Source of the DNA: an uncultured Bacteroides sp.
Lineage (GTDB): Bacteria > Bacteroidota > Bacteroidia > Bacteroidales > Bacteroidaceae
Reading direction: 5' to 3'
Assembly: GCA_949296575.1 (NCBI GenBank)
Contig: CASFPE010000035.1
Span: 124,001 to 188,000, forward strand
DNA length: 64,000 bases
The number at the start of each line of letters is the position of its first letter. Positions within the stretch are counted from its first letter, which is position 1. The notes under the pieces are model-generated. The model made no database searches and was not told where the DNA came from. It worked only from the letters and a program-made list of their open reading frames with translations. A program made the position numbers and the translations under genes. Below are positions 39,494 to 49,448 of the stretch, piece after piece.

Positions 39494-40732
39494 ATGAACG
39501 ATTTCAAACTAAGGAATGGCAACGGGATCTTATGCGCAAAAAGCTGTTCCCGGCAAGATAAACAATTGAACACCTACGATTACATGGCCGACATCCCCGG
39601 CCATAATGATGAATCGGATATGGTGGAAGTACAATTCAAGAACACCCGGAAAGGATATTACCGCAACAGCAATAATCTGAAAATAGAAAAAGGAGACATT
39701 GTTGCCGTAGAAGCCAGCCCCGGACATGATATTGGAACAGTCACCTTGACCGGCCGCCTCGTGGCACTCCAAATGCGCAAAGCCAATTTAAAAAGCAACA
39801 TGGAAATCAAACGTATCTACAGGAAAGCCAAGCCTGTGGATATGGACAAATACAATGAAGCAAAAAAGAAAGAGCATGACACCATGATACGAGCCCGTCA
39901 AATCGCCAAGAGCCTCCATTTGGAAATGAAAATCGGGGATGTCGAATATCAAGGAGATGGGAACAAAGCCATCTTCTATTACATTGCGGATGAACGAGTG
40001 GATTTCCGCCAACTGATAAAAGTATTGGCAGATGCGTTCAAGGTACGGATTGAGATGAAACAAATCGGTGCCAGACAAGAAGCCGGACGAATCGGAGGCA
40101 TAGGCCCTTGTGGACGTGAATTATGCTGTGCCACGTGGATGACAAGCTTTATTTCCGTGTCAACCAGTGCGGCTCGTTTCCAAGACATTTCCCTCAATCC
40201 ACAAAAACTGGCAGGCCAATGCGCCAAACTGAAATGTTGCCTTAATTATGAAATCGACGATTATGTAGAAGCACAAAAAAGGCTGCCTTCCAAAGAAATA
40301 GAACTGATGACAAAAGACAGCACCTACCACTTCTTCAAAGCCGACATATTGAAAGGACTCATCACTTATTCCACCGACAAGAACTTTGCTGCCAATGCCG
40401 TGACCATTACAAGAAAACGCGCCTTCGAGGTCATCAACATGAACAAACAAGGAGAGAAGCCTGCCAGCCTGTTGCCCACAGGCCATCCACAAGAAAACAA
40501 AGTCTCTGCCGACCTATTGGAACAAGAAAGCCTTACACGTTTTGACAAGCTAAAGAAAAACCCCAATAACAACCGGAAGAAAAAAAAGAAAAAAGCAACA
40601 ACTGAACCTTTTAAAGAAGGAAGAATTGCCGTCCCCGGCAATAATAACCGCAAGGCAAAGGATCCAGGGAATATGCCCCGCAACAAAAGGACTTCCGCTA
40701 ACAAGCAACCCAATGAAAAGAAACAAGGTTAG
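39494..40732 (+). CDS. ricT: PSP1/RicT family protein
   Basis: A 412-residue PSP1-domain protein. In Bacillus the homologue YaaT/RicT, with RicA and RicF, carries iron-sulphur clusters and promotes RNase Y mRNA processing. The core is clear: MVEVQFKNTRKGYYRNSNNL, VDMDKYNEAKKKEHDTMIRA, VDFRQLIKVLADAFKVRIEM and the cysteine signature GPCGRELCCATW plus CAKLKCCLNYE. The C-terminus is a low-complexity, lysine- and asparagine-rich tail (about 340-412) that may bind RNA. It follows holB as in many genomes. The gldH start codon overlaps its 3' end. Confidence 0.88.
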   Translation: MNDFKLRNGNGILCAKSCSRQDKQLNTYDYMADIPGHNDESDMVEVQFKNTRKGYYRNSNNLKIEKGDIVAVEASPGHDIGTVTLTGRLVALQMRKANLKSNMEIKRIYRKAKPVDMDKYNEAKKKEHDTMIRARQIAKSLHLEMKIGDVEYQGDGNKAIFYYIADERVDFRQLIKVLADAFKVRIEMKQIGARQEAGRIGGIGPCGRELCCATWMTSFISVSTSAARFQDISLNPQKLAGQCAKLKCCLNYEIDDYVEAQKRLPSKEIELMTKDSTYHFFKADILKGLITYSTDKNFAANAVTITRKRAFEVINMNKQGEKPASLLPTGHPQENKVSADLLEQESLTRFDKLKKNPNNNRKKKKKKATTEPFKEGRIAVPGNNNRKAKDPGNMPRNKRTSANKQPNEKKQG

Positions 40733-41162
40733 GCATAGCATCCTGTCAAGCATGCTGGTAATAGCATTGTTATCAGCATGCCAAAACAGAATCATATATC
40801 ACACTCACCACCCCATCCCAACAAACGGATGGAACAAGGAGGATACCCTGCTCTTTTCCATCCCCATCACCCAAGACACCGCAACGCTACTCTATCTCAC
40901 TGTTGAAACCAGGAATACCCACAACTATCCCTACGCCAATCTGTTCTTGGCCATCAACGAAGATACCATAGAGTGCATACTGGCTAATAAAAAAGGGGAA
41001 TGGACCGGCAAAGGCATCAGTTCTCTTTACCAAAACCAATTTCCATACAAAAAAGCGATACAAGTCGCACATCCGGATACATTGGTTCTAAACATCCGGC
41101 ATATCATGAGCGACTCACTGCTGCAAGGCATTCAGAACGTTGGCATACGCTTGGAACGTTGA
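40713..41162 (+). CDS. gldH: Gliding-motility-type lipoprotein GldH
   Basis: A 149-residue lipoprotein (lipobox LLSAC, Cys23). GldH is needed for gliding in Flavobacterium but is also conserved in non-gliding Bacteroidales, with unclear function. Family-like features are PIPTNGWNKEDTLLFSIPI, LYLTVETRNTHNYPYANLFL and the C-terminal MSDSLLQGIQNVGIRLER. The start at the signal sequence overlaps the ricT end by 20 bp, and its 3' end overlaps the convergent rodA by 31 bp. Confidence 0.85.
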   Translation: MKRNKVRHSILSSMLVIALLSACQNRIIYHTHHPIPTNGWNKEDTLLFSIPITQDTATLLYLTVETRNTHNYPYANLFLAINEDTIECILANKKGEWTGKGISSLYQNQFPYKKAIQVAHPDTLVLNIRHIMSDSLLQGIQNVGIRLER

Positions 41163-42616
41163 ATCTGTTCGCCACGCGAAGCATCTATCCGCAAGAATAT
41201 AAAAAGAAGGATGGTAAATCCCCACAAAGACGATCCGCCATAACTGAAAAACGGCAAAGGGATGCCGATTACCGGGGTAAGCCCCAAAACCATCCCTACA
41301 TTTATAAAAAGATGGAACAAGAATATGCTCGCCACAGAATAACCATACACTCTCCCAAACGTGTCGTACTGGCGTTCAGAAAGGACTATCAAACGCAAAA
41401 TGAACGCCAAATACAACAGAAGCACCGCCGACGACCCAATGAAACCCTGTTCCTCGCCTACCGTACAAAATATGAAATCCGTATCTTGCTCAGGCACATA
41501 TTTCAATTTCGTTTGTGTCCCATTCAAGAAACCTTTCCCGGAAATACCGCCAGAACCGATTGCTATTTTCGATTGATTGACGTTATAACCAGCCCCGGCC
41601 AAATCTTCTTCCATGCCCAAAAGCACCTTGATGCGAACCTGTTGATGAGGTTGCAGCACTTTATTGAACACATAATCGCTAGAATAAAGAAAACCTGCTG
41701 ACCCGATGATGAACAATGCTATCAAAGCAAAATTCCTGTTCCGCCGCACAATGGAAAAATAAAGGAAGCTGGCTACAAGGAAAGCGCACACTCCCCACAA
41801 TACATAAGAAAGATTAAAGGGATGCCACCAATGCGACAATGCCGCACCGATGCCTGCTGCCAAGCCACTCCAACCCATCAAACGGAAGCCTGTCTTCGAA
41901 CGCTTGCAATATACCCAAACCATGCTGCATGCAAAAACCACAATCAGGGAAAGCACCAAAAACTCTCCCATTGGCGTCGAGATGCCATCAATATAAACCT
42001 CACCATAACGGACAGAAAGGATAAAGTATAAAATGGCACAAACTCCAATGAACAAAATAGCACCCGGCATGCCTTCCCGATAAAGCATCAAGAAGAAAGA
42101 CGTATATACCAATGCAGAACCTGTTTCTTTCTGCATAATAATCAACCCCATCGGAAGCAGAATCAGCAACACGATTAATAAGGCATCTTTCCACTTGCTG
42201 ATGCTGAACGAATAAGAATTCATGCATTTCGCCAGAACCAAAGCTGTCGCAAACTTAGCAAATTCAGCGGGCTGCAAGCTCACCGGCCCCAACACTAACC
42301 ACGAACGGGAACCTTTTGTGTCAGGCGCAATGAAGATGGTGGCCAGCAACAGCAGAATCATGCCGATATAAACAATATAAGCGAAAGCATCATACAGTTT
42401 CTCCTCAAGCATCAGCAATACAAAACCCAATCCAAAAGAGCAGAAAATCCAGACAAGCTGCTTCCCTGCACGGCTGTCAAAAGAGAAAAAGTCCACTTCG
42501 CCATAAGTATAGCTGGCTCCGCATACGCTAAACCATCCGCACACCACCAATATCAGATACAGGACAATGGTTAGCCAATCCACCGATTTCCAAACACTAA
42601 CGTTCCTCGTTGCCAT
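41132..42616 (-). CDS. rodA: Rod-shape SEDS glycosyltransferase RodA
   Basis: RodA polymerises lipid II for sidewall growth with PBP2. The 494-residue protein has about ten membrane segments and SEDS motifs: TKGSRSWLVLGPVSLQPAEF near residues 100-119, GYNVNQSKIAIGSGGISGKG and FIFCTVGEEQGF, and the C-terminal GIPLPFFSYGGSSLWG. It is somewhat longer than enteric RodA, with an extra stretch near residues 200-290. It ends the purH-mre operon and overlaps mrdA by 20 bp, indicating tight coupling. Confidence 0.94.
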   Translation of the reverse strand: MATRNVSVWKSVDWLTIVLYLILVVCGWFSVCGASYTYGEVDFFSFDSRAGKQLVWIFCSFGLGFVLLMLEEKLYDAFAYIVYIGMILLLLATIFIAPDTKGSRSWLVLGPVSLQPAEFAKFATALVLAKCMNSYSFSISKWKDALLIVLLILLPMGLIIMQKETGSALVYTSFFLMLYREGMPGAILFIGVCAILYFILSVRYGEVYIDGISTPMGEFLVLSLIVVFACSMVWVYCKRSKTGFRLMGWSGLAAGIGAALSHWWHPFNLSYVLWGVCAFLVASFLYFSIVRRNRNFALIALFIIGSAGFLYSSDYVFNKVLQPHQQVRIKVLLGMEEDLAGAGYNVNQSKIAIGSGGISGKGFLNGTQTKLKYVPEQDTDFIFCTVGEEQGFIGSSAVLLLYLAFILRLIVLSERQYDTFGRVYGYSVASIFLFHLFINVGMVLGLTPVIGIPLPFFSYGGSSLWGFTILLFIFLRIDASRGEQIQRSKRMPTF

Positions 42617-44450
42617 AATAAATCACTCTTTTGCTGATGTCTTCTGCCTTCAACTCACTGGCCTCCGATAATCCTCCCTTCAAATATTGTTCTATCATCA
42701 AAGCACCAATAGGAACACCATAAACCGCACCGAAACCGCCATTCTCCACATACACCGCAATAGCAATTTCCGGCTTATCCATAGGAGCAAAGCCCATGAA
42801 CACCGAATGATCATGCCCACGGTTCTGAGCCGTTCCTGTTTTCCCACACACTTCAATGCCTTCTATATCGGCACCCCGGCATGTGCCATCCAAGACAGCA
42901 TCGCGCATTCCTTGCACAATCACCTCATAATTCCCAAAACTGGCATCCGTGTATTTCCGACACCGGTACAAACTGTCGATTTGCCCGCCTTCTATTGTTT
43001 TGGCCACATGCGGAGTAACAAAATAACCCCTGTTCGCAATGGTCGCACCCAAATTGGCTATCTGAAGCGGTGTCAACAATACTTCTCCCTGCCCGATGGC
43101 AATGCTGATCACCGTCAATCCATTCCATGCCCCCCTGTAAATCTTGTCATAAAACTCCGCATTGGGAATCAATCCCCGTTTTTCCCCCGGAAGGTCGACA
43201 CCCAATCTGTAACCAAACCCCATCGACACCATGTAATCTCTCCACTTGTTCATCGCCACTTGCGGACGGCCATACTTTTTCATCCCCATCATCCGGTACA
43301 GTCCCCAACAGAAATAAGAATTGCAAGAAGTCGCGATGGCCGGCACCAATCCTATCGGCGAAGAATGTGCATGGCATCCCACCCGCAAACCGGCATGTAC
43401 AAAACCGTGATGGCAAGGAAACTGCGTTTCCGGTTGAATGACTTCCTCTTGCAGGAAAGTCAGCCCTTGCGCAGTCTTGAACGTCGAACCTGGAGGATAA
43501 ACGCCCATAATGGCCCGGTTCAGCAAAGGCTTCTTCATATCCTTTTCTAAAAGCCGATGGTTCTTCCCGCGTAAACGCCCTACCATCAGCTGCGGGTCAA
43601 AAGTAGGGGAAGACACCATGCACAAAATTTCCCCAGTGGAAGGCTCTATGGCCACGATGCTCCCGATTTTATTCTTCATCAACCGCTCGCCCAACATCTG
43701 AAGCTGGATATCCAACCCCAACGTGATGTTCTTCCCTGCCACTGGCACCTTGTCCAATTCCCCTTCCATATACCGGCCTTGCACCCGCCCGTATGCATCG
43801 CGCAACAAAACTTCCACACCTTTCTCCCCACGCAACTCTTTCTCGTAATATCGCTCCACTCCTTGTTTCCCGATAAAATCGCCCCGTTTATAAAAACCAT
43901 CCTCGTCTGCCTCGATTTCACGTGCGGATACCTCACCGATATCTCCCAAAACATGAGCCGCAGCATGATAAGCGTATTGCCTGATGGTGCGACGTTGGAT
44001 ATAAAAACCTGGAAACCTAAACAACTTTTCTTGGAAAGCGCCACATTCTTCCGCTGAAAGTTGAGACAAAAAAACCTGATGCGTATAACGCGAATACCCT
44101 GGGTTCTTCCGCCGGTTGCCAACTTCTTTCATCCGTTCCACAAAAAAATCAGGAGAAATGCCCAATGCTTCACAAAAAGCAAGCGTATCCACTTCCGCAA
44201 TTTCCCGAGGAATGAAAGTAATGTCATAAGCAGGTTGGTTATAGGCCAGAAGTTCCCCATTGCGATCATAAATCACACCACGGGAAGGATATTGCGTCCT
44301 TTCAAGAAAGGCGTTGCTGGCTGCATACTTTTTATAATCGTCAGTCAGGATTTGCAAGACAAACAAACGGATGATAAAAACCAGCACAATCAATACGGCA
44401 ATCCCGCCTATCACATATTTCCGCTCCTCAAAGTCGTATTTCCTTGCCAT
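42597..44450 (-). CDS. mrdA: Penicillin-binding protein 2 (transpeptidase)
   Basis: A 617-residue class B PBP for elongation. One N-terminal membrane anchor (IGGIAVLIVLVFIIRLFVLQ, residues 14-33) precedes the PBP dimerisation domain (PSRGVIYDRNGELLAYN) and the transpeptidase domain with the serine motif STFK at 322-325, SCN at 375-377 and KTGT at 537-540. Length and motifs are those of PBP2. It lies between mreD, with a 3-bp gap, and rodA, its SEDS partner. Confidence 0.95.
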   Translation of the reverse strand: MARKYDFEERKYVIGGIAVLIVLVFIIRLFVLQILTDDYKKYAASNAFLERTQYPSRGVIYDRNGELLAYNQPAYDITFIPREIAEVDTLAFCEALGISPDFFVERMKEVGNRRKNPGYSRYTHQVFLSQLSAEECGAFQEKLFRFPGFYIQRRTIRQYAYHAAAHVLGDIGEVSAREIEADEDGFYKRGDFIGKQGVERYYEKELRGEKGVEVLLRDAYGRVQGRYMEGELDKVPVAGKNITLGLDIQLQMLGERLMKNKIGSIVAIEPSTGEILCMVSSPTFDPQLMVGRLRGKNHRLLEKDMKKPLLNRAIMGVYPPGSTFKTAQGLTFLQEEVIQPETQFPCHHGFVHAGLRVGCHAHSSPIGLVPAIATSCNSYFCWGLYRMMGMKKYGRPQVAMNKWRDYMVSMGFGYRLGVDLPGEKRGLIPNAEFYDKIYRGAWNGLTVISIAIGQGEVLLTPLQIANLGATIANRGYFVTPHVAKTIEGGQIDSLYRCRKYTDASFGNYEVIVQGMRDAVLDGTCRGADIEGIEVCGKTGTAQNRGHDHSVFMGFAPMDKPEIAIAVYVENGGFGAVYGVPIGALMIEQYLKGGLSEASELKAEDISKRVIYYGNEER

Positions 44451-44453
44451 CTC

Positions 44454-44948
44454 CTATCTCCTGAAACTCTCTACGGCCAATATGCAGATGATGGAGAGCA
44501 GAGAGGATAAAGCAACTTTCAGCAGCAAACCGGGCCAGTTCAAGAAAGAAAAGGCTTCCAAGCCCAGCAGGACAGCATGATGCAATAATACCGCCACTGC
44601 CACATACTTCACGAATACTTCCACTCCAAGGCTCCCGAAACCCGGAACCACATTCTCTAATTCTTTCGGGGAAAACAAACGCAGTACTGGCTGGCACACA
44701 AAAGCCAACAACACGGTAGCTGCTGCGTTAAGCCCCGGCGTAGAAGAAAAAATGTCTATCAGCAATCCCAACAAGAATCCCCATGCCATCAAAGCGTTGC
44801 GGGACACTCCTGTGTTGAACTTCAAAATGAAATAGACATACAAGTAAGGGGTCGCATAGCCTGCTATATGGATATGGTTCAAAATGAAAACCTGAAGCAA
44901 CACAGCCCCGATAAAGCATCCCCACCTTTTTATATAGACATGCACCAT
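44454..44948 (-). CDS. mreD: Rod-shape-determining protein MreD
   Basis: A 164-residue inner-membrane protein with about five hydrophobic segments (for example FIGAVLLQVFILNHIHIAGY and MAWGFLLGLLIDIFSSTPGL). The motif GFLLGLLIDIFS followed by GLNAAATVLLAFVC is characteristic of MreD. It shares one base with mreC and is 3 bp from mrdA. Confidence 0.88.
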   Translation of the reverse strand: MVHVYIKRWGCFIGAVLLQVFILNHIHIAGYATPYLYVYFILKFNTGVSRNALMAWGFLLGLLIDIFSSTPGLNAAATVLLAFVCQPVLRLFSPKELENVVPGFGSLGVEVFVKYVAVAVLLHHAVLLGLEAFSFLNWPGLLLKVALSSLLSIICILAVESFRR

Positions 44949-45787
44949 TATTCCTTGACGTTCCTTTCTAATCCTGTTCTTTCTTCTTGGGATTGAGGCA
45001 CAATCAGCCTCACATCATTCAGCTTCCCGAAATCCGTAGCCAGTTCCACACGCAACAGATGCGATAAGCCGTCGTCCGAATCCGAGATATCCACAATTCG
45101 TCCAATCATGATGCCTGCCGGGAAAACAGACGAATAACCATTCGTTACCACAGTGTCTCCCAGTGCAACTTCTGCATATCGAGGAAGATCCCTCACATAT
45201 GCATATCTCGAATCACCGCCATCCCACTTCAAATAGCCAAAATAGCCGGTTCCCTGCACTTTGCAGTTAATGTTCGATTTCCTGTTCAACACCGAAATCG
45301 CCAAAGCATAATGAGGCGAAACCAAACAGACGATGCCCGCCACCCCTTCAATGCTCACCACTCCCATGTCATTCCTCACCCCGTCAACACTGCCCTTGTC
45401 CAAAGTCATGTAGTTATCCAAACGGTTCAAGGTGTTATTGATGACACGAGCCTTGATAATCCGGACATCCGTCCACGCAGAATCACATGCATTCACCTGT
45501 GCCGAATCATGCTGCAACCCGGACAAAGTTTTCGTCAAAGCCTCTACTTTCCTTTCCAAAAACAGATTCCGGTCCATCAATTCCTCGTTTGCCGTTCGCA
45601 GATAAAAATATGAATGGATACTGCCTACCCATTCATATATCTTGCCGGCAAACCGGTTCGCGGAAGTAAACAGCACACTCCCTTGATAATAGTTGAAACG
45701 GAACAACAATACAAAACAGGCCACCTCCAATAGCAAAAAGAGGAACCACGAATTATACTTGATCAGGAAATTCAGCAGATTTCGCAT
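44948..45787 (-). CDS. mreC: Rod-shape-determining protein MreC
   Basis: A 279-residue bitopic protein: one membrane segment near residues 13-31, a coiled coil (ELMDRNLFLERKVEALTKTL, about 70-89), then the periplasmic beta domain with ARVINNTLNRLDNYMTLDKG, GVVSIEGVAGIVCLVSPHYA and VVTNGYSSVFPAGIMIGRIV, matching MreC. It links MreB to the synthases RodA and PBP2. It starts 8 bp after mreB. Confidence 0.93.
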   Translation of the reverse strand: MRNLLNFLIKYNSWFLFLLLEVACFVLLFRFNYYQGSVLFTSANRFAGKIYEWVGSIHSYFYLRTANEELMDRNLFLERKVEALTKTLSGLQHDSAQVNACDSAWTDVRIIKARVINNTLNRLDNYMTLDKGSVDGVRNDMGVVSIEGVAGIVCLVSPHYALAISVLNRKSNINCKVQGTGYFGYLKWDGGDSRYAYVRDLPRYAEVALGDTVVTNGYSSVFPAGIMIGRIVDISDSDDGLSHLLRVELATDFGKLNDVRLIVPQSQEERTGLERNVKE

Positions 45788-45795
45788 CGGTCACT

Positions 45796-46818
45796 TCATC
45801 GCATCAGGAAAGAGAAACGCTCCACATTCTTCAATGCAATCCCTGTTCCTTTTGCCACAGAGTGCAAAGGATCATCTGCAATATGGAAAGGAATATTGAT
45901 TTTGTCCGTCAAACGTTTATCCAACCCGCGCAACAAAGCACCGCCGCCTGCCAAATAAATGCCGTTATGCACAATGTCGGCATACAGTTCGGGAGGCGTA
46001 TGTTCCAACGCACTCAGCACGGCCGTCTCAATCTTTGCAATGGACTTTTCCAAACAATGCGCGATTTCCTGATAACAAACCGGCACTTCCATCGGCAAAG
46101 CCGTAATGCGGTTCGGCCCATACACAATGTAATCTTCCGGCGCATCATCCCCAAGGTCTGTCAAAGCGGCGCCCACATTGATTTTGATGCGTTCCGCCAT
46201 CCGTTCACTCACCTTCACATTATGCTGGCGACTCATGTATTCCTGTATGTCAGCCGTCAAATCATCGCCTGCAATGCGGATGGAGTTATTGGATACAATA
46301 CCGCCCAATGAAATCACGGCAATCTCCGTTGAACCGCCGCCAATGTCCACCACCATGTTACCTTCCGGCGCTTCCACATCAATGCCGATGCCAATGGCAG
46401 CCGCCATCGGTTCAAAAATAAGATAAACATCCCTTCCACCGGCATGCTCCGCAGAATCGCGCACCGCGCGCAATTCCACCTCTGTGCTTCCGGAAGGAAC
46501 ACCGATGACCATCCGCAATGAAGGCGAGAAAAGCCGTTTCCCGGAGTTCACCATTTTGATCAATCCCCGCATCATCTGCTCGCACGCATAGAAATCGGCA
46601 ATCACCCCGTCGCGTAGCGGCCGGATGGTCTTGATGCTTTCGTGCGTTTTCTCATACATCATCTTTGCTTTCTCGCCCACAGCTATCATCTTGTCCGTCC
46701 GGCGGTCCAATGCCACCACAGACGGCTCGTCCACCACAATCTTGCCGCCGCTCAATATAATCGTATTGGCGGTGCCAAGATCCATTGCTATTTCTTGTGT
46801 AAAAGAGAACAACCCCAT
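45796..46818 (-). CDS. mreB: Rod-shape actin homologue MreB
   Basis: MreB filaments orient sidewall synthesis at the inner membrane. The 340-residue protein has the actin phosphate-1 loop MDLGTANTIIL (residues 12-22), MVIGVPSGSTEVELRAV near 107-123, phosphate-2 NMVVDIGGGSTEIAVISLGG and the adenosine motif GIYLAGGGALLRGLD. Length is normal. It follows purH by 34 bp. Confidence 0.97.
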   Translation of the reverse strand: MGLFSFTQEIAMDLGTANTIILSGGKIVVDEPSVVALDRRTDKMIAVGEKAKMMYEKTHESIKTIRPLRDGVIADFYACEQMMRGLIKMVNSGKRLFSPSLRMVIGVPSGSTEVELRAVRDSAEHAGGRDVYLIFEPMAAAIGIGIDVEAPEGNMVVDIGGGSTEIAVISLGGIVSNNSIRIAGDDLTADIQEYMSRQHNVKVSERMAERIKINVGAALTDLGDDAPEDYIVYGPNRITALPMEVPVCYQEIAHCLEKSIAKIETAVLSALEHTPPELYADIVHNGIYLAGGGALLRGLDKRLTDKINIPFHIADDPLHSVAKGTGIALKNVERFSFLMR

Positions 46819-46852
46819 AATTCTTCCTGCTAAAAATAACTACGCCCTACCG

Positions 46853-48376
46853 TCAATGCTTAAAATGCCGTACCCCCGTCGTCACCATGGCCATGCCATG
46901 TTCATTGCAATAATCGAATGTCAACTGGTCTTTGATGGAACCGCCGGGCTGGATAACAGCTGTGATGCCTTCCTTGTCAGCAATCTCCACACAATCGGGG
47001 AACGGGAAGAAAGCATCGCTGGACATCACCGCGCCATGAAGGTCGAAGCCGAAAGATTTTGCTTTCTCGATGGCCTGCTTCAACGCATCCACGCGTGAAG
47101 TCTGCCCCACGCCGCTGGCCAAAAGTTGTTTGCCTTTTGCCAGAACGATGGAGTTGGACTTGCTGTTCTTCACAATCTTGTTGGCAAACAGCATGTCTTC
47201 CACCTCTTGTTCTGTCGGCTGCTTCACGGAAACGACTTTCAAGTCTGCCGCTGTCTCTATGTCCAAATCCTTGTCTTGCACCAGCACGCCGTTCAGCAAC
47301 GAACGGAACTGCCGTTTCGGGAACGTTGTTTCCTTTCTCACCAAGATGATGCGGTTTTTCTTTTGCCCGAGGATTTCCAATGCATCCACATCATAATCCG
47401 GCGCGATAATCACTTCAAAGAAAATCTTGTTGATTTCTTCTGCGGCTTCCTTGTCGATGGCGGCATTGGTTATCAGCACGCCTCCGAAAGCCGACACCGG
47501 GTCGCCCGCCAATGCGTCTTTCCAAGCCTCCAACACCGTCGGACGCGAAGCCAGGCCGCAAGCATTGTTATGCTTCAGCACGGCAAACGTCAGGTTGTCG
47601 AACTCATCAATCAGGTCGATGGCCGCATTGATGTCCAGCAGATTGTTGTAAGAGATTTCCTTTCCGTGTATTTGGTCGAACACTTGGTCCAAGTTTCCGT
47701 AGAATGCTCCTTTCTGGTGAGGGTTCTCGCCATAGCGCAATATCTTCTCATGGTCGTTGGCATAGCGGAACGCCGAACCTTCGTCCTTGTCGAAATAATT
47801 GAAGATGGCGGAATCATAATACGACGACACGGCAAAAGCCTCTTTGGCCAACCAGCGGCGTTCTTCCAAAGAAGAAGTCGCGCCATGCTCCATCAGCATG
47901 TCCAACAAAGGCTTGTATTGGGCCTGCGAAGCCACAATCACCACGTCCTTGAAGTTCTTTGCCGCCGCGCGGATCAATGAAATGCCGCCAATGTCTATCT
48001 TCTCAATGATGTCTGCCTCGCCCGCGCCCGAAGCCACTGTGGCTTCAAACGGGTAAAGGTCCACAATCACCAAGTCAATCTCCGGTATTTCATATTTGGC
48101 GATTTGCTGCAAGTCTTGCTCCACTTCCCTGCGGCAAAGGATTCCTCCAAACACTTTCGGGTGCAAAGTCTTCACCCTGCCGCCCAAGATGGACGGATAA
48201 GTGGTCAAGTCCTCCACAGCTTTGCAAGGGAAGCCTAATGATTCTATGAACTGGCGCGTGCCTCCCGTCGACAGGAACTCCACTCCTTCCTGATGGAGCT
48301 TGGTGATGATTTCGTCCAAGCCTTCCTTATGGTAAACCGAAATCAATGCGGTTTTTATTCTCTTTGTTTCAGACAT
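46853..48376 (-). CDS. purH: Bifunctional AICAR transformylase / IMP cyclohydrolase
   Basis: PurH performs the last two steps of IMP synthesis. The 507-residue protein has the N-terminal cyclohydrolase domain (TALISVYHKEGLDEIITKLH, STGGTRQFIE, GGRVKTLHPKVFGGIL) and the transformylase domain with YGENPHQKGAFYG, LKHNNACGLAS and the C-terminal FFPFPDCVEIADKEGITAVI. It is the first gene of the unit continuing into mreB, an arrangement common in Bacteroidota. Confidence 0.97.
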   Translation of the reverse strand: MSETKRIKTALISVYHKEGLDEIITKLHQEGVEFLSTGGTRQFIESLGFPCKAVEDLTTYPSILGGRVKTLHPKVFGGILCRREVEQDLQQIAKYEIPEIDLVIVDLYPFEATVASGAGEADIIEKIDIGGISLIRAAAKNFKDVVIVASQAQYKPLLDMLMEHGATSSLEERRWLAKEAFAVSSYYDSAIFNYFDKDEGSAFRYANDHEKILRYGENPHQKGAFYGNLDQVFDQIHGKEISYNNLLDINAAIDLIDEFDNLTFAVLKHNNACGLASRPTVLEAWKDALAGDPVSAFGGVLITNAAIDKEAAEEINKIFFEVIIAPDYDVDALEILGQKKNRIILVRKETTFPKRQFRSLLNGVLVQDKDLDIETAADLKVVSVKQPTEQEVEDMLFANKIVKNSKSNSIVLAKGKQLLASGVGQTSRVDALKQAIEKAKSFGFDLHGAVMSSDAFFPFPDCVEIADKEGITAVIQPGGSIKDQLTFDYCNEHGMAMVTTGVRHFKH

Positions 48377-48403
48377 GTTTTTTAACAGATTAATATTTTA
48401 GCG

Positions 48404-48411
48404 CAAAAATA
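48404..48411 (-). promoter_or_regulatory. -7 box ahead of purH-mre operon
   Basis: TATTTTTG on the minus strand matches TAnnTTTG and lies 28 bp before the purH ATG. The -33 box is not clear. Confidence 0.48.
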
Positions 48412-48533
48412 AGAATTTCCCTTGTATAACGCCCACAAACGGCAAACGATTTTCAATGATTTTCAATTATTTTATCCATCTGCCTCCATCGTCCGGCACG
48501 GCATGGCACGGGAACCGCGCAACAATGCGCGAA

Positions 48534-49238
48534 TCACTCAAAATAGAATGAAAGGATTATCATCCTGGAGCCGACGGCATCCAGCGACTGAGTGTATTTC
48601 AGCAACGACAAGTCCGTCAGGTCATCCCGCTTTTTCTCCAGCAGGTTGGCAAGCCCGAAACGGAACTTCAATTCCGGAATCAATTTGAAGAAAGGAAGGT
48701 AAAAATCGCATCCCAGCCCTATTTCTATCGCGCAGTCAAAGCTCTTCGTGCGCAACGCCTGCTGCCTTCTTTTTCCCAAATCCACCGAAGGCGCAATGCC
48801 TGCCATAAGGTAAGGCCGGTAATTGTTGAAGCGTTCGGCCGCATACTTCACGCTCAAAGGCACGGAAATGTAGCACGACTTCATCGTCTGCCGGTACTCT
48901 TCGCCCGTGTTTTGCTCACGGAAGATGATGCGCTTGTCGCCGAAATCCAAGGAAGGAATCAATCGCAGGGCAAAATATTTGTTCAAATAAAGTTCTCCCA
49001 ACACGCCGACCGTGAATCCGGGCGAATATTCTGCCACATCGGCAAACCATGTCTGCCCGTCTTCTGTGACGAAGCCATTGTTCCCGAACTCAAAGTCTTG
49101 CATATGAAGCCCTATCACAAAACCGTAATGCACCCTGCGCTGGTCGATATACGGGCGGTTCTGCACCTTGCGCGCCTGCGAACAGGCCAGCAAAGGCATC
49201 GCAACCCCTACCAATATGCAGATAAACCTTCTCAGCAT
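48534..49238 (-). CDS. PorT-like outer membrane beta-barrel protein
   Basis: A 234-residue exported protein with signal sequence MLRRFICILVGVAMPLLACS and the PorT-type start of the mature part, NRPYIDQRRVHYGFVIGLHM, then alternating strands such as GFTVGVLGELYLNKYFALRL, CYISVPLSVKYAAER and YRPYLMAGIAPSVDL, ending MIILSFYFE, a classic barrel C-terminus. PorT is needed for the type IX secretion system in Porphyromonas. The signal end LLACS could also be read as a lipobox, but a barrel fits better. The start was set at the signal peptide methionine. Confidence 0.82.
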   Translation of the reverse strand: MLRRFICILVGVAMPLLACSQARKVQNRPYIDQRRVHYGFVIGLHMQDFEFGNNGFVTEDGQTWFADVAEYSPGFTVGVLGELYLNKYFALRLIPSLDFGDKRIIFREQNTGEEYRQTMKSCYISVPLSVKYAAERFNNYRPYLMAGIAPSVDLGKRRQQALRTKSFDCAIEIGLGCDFYLPFFKLIPELKFRFGLANLLEKKRDDLTDLSLLKYTQSLDAVGSRMIILSFYFE

Positions 49239-49403
49239 CCGATGCAACGTTTCGTTATATTCCCAATAACGGGAAAGCCCGCTTCTTATTGCCATGCAAA
49301 TTTACAAAATTCACGCAGGCTGCCCACAGCATCCAGCTATTTAGATCCAATCCAAATTATCCCAATTTGCACAAAAAGCGCAACAATTATTCAATAAAAC
49401 ATG

Positions 49404-49411
49404 TAATTTTG
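49404..49411 (+). promoter_or_regulatory. -7 box ahead of the ferredoxin gene
   Basis: TAATTTTG matches TAnnTTTG, 37 bp before the ATG. Confidence 0.52.
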
Positions 49412-49448
49412 CTGCCACATTTAGTACTAAACTTAAATTCAAACGAAA

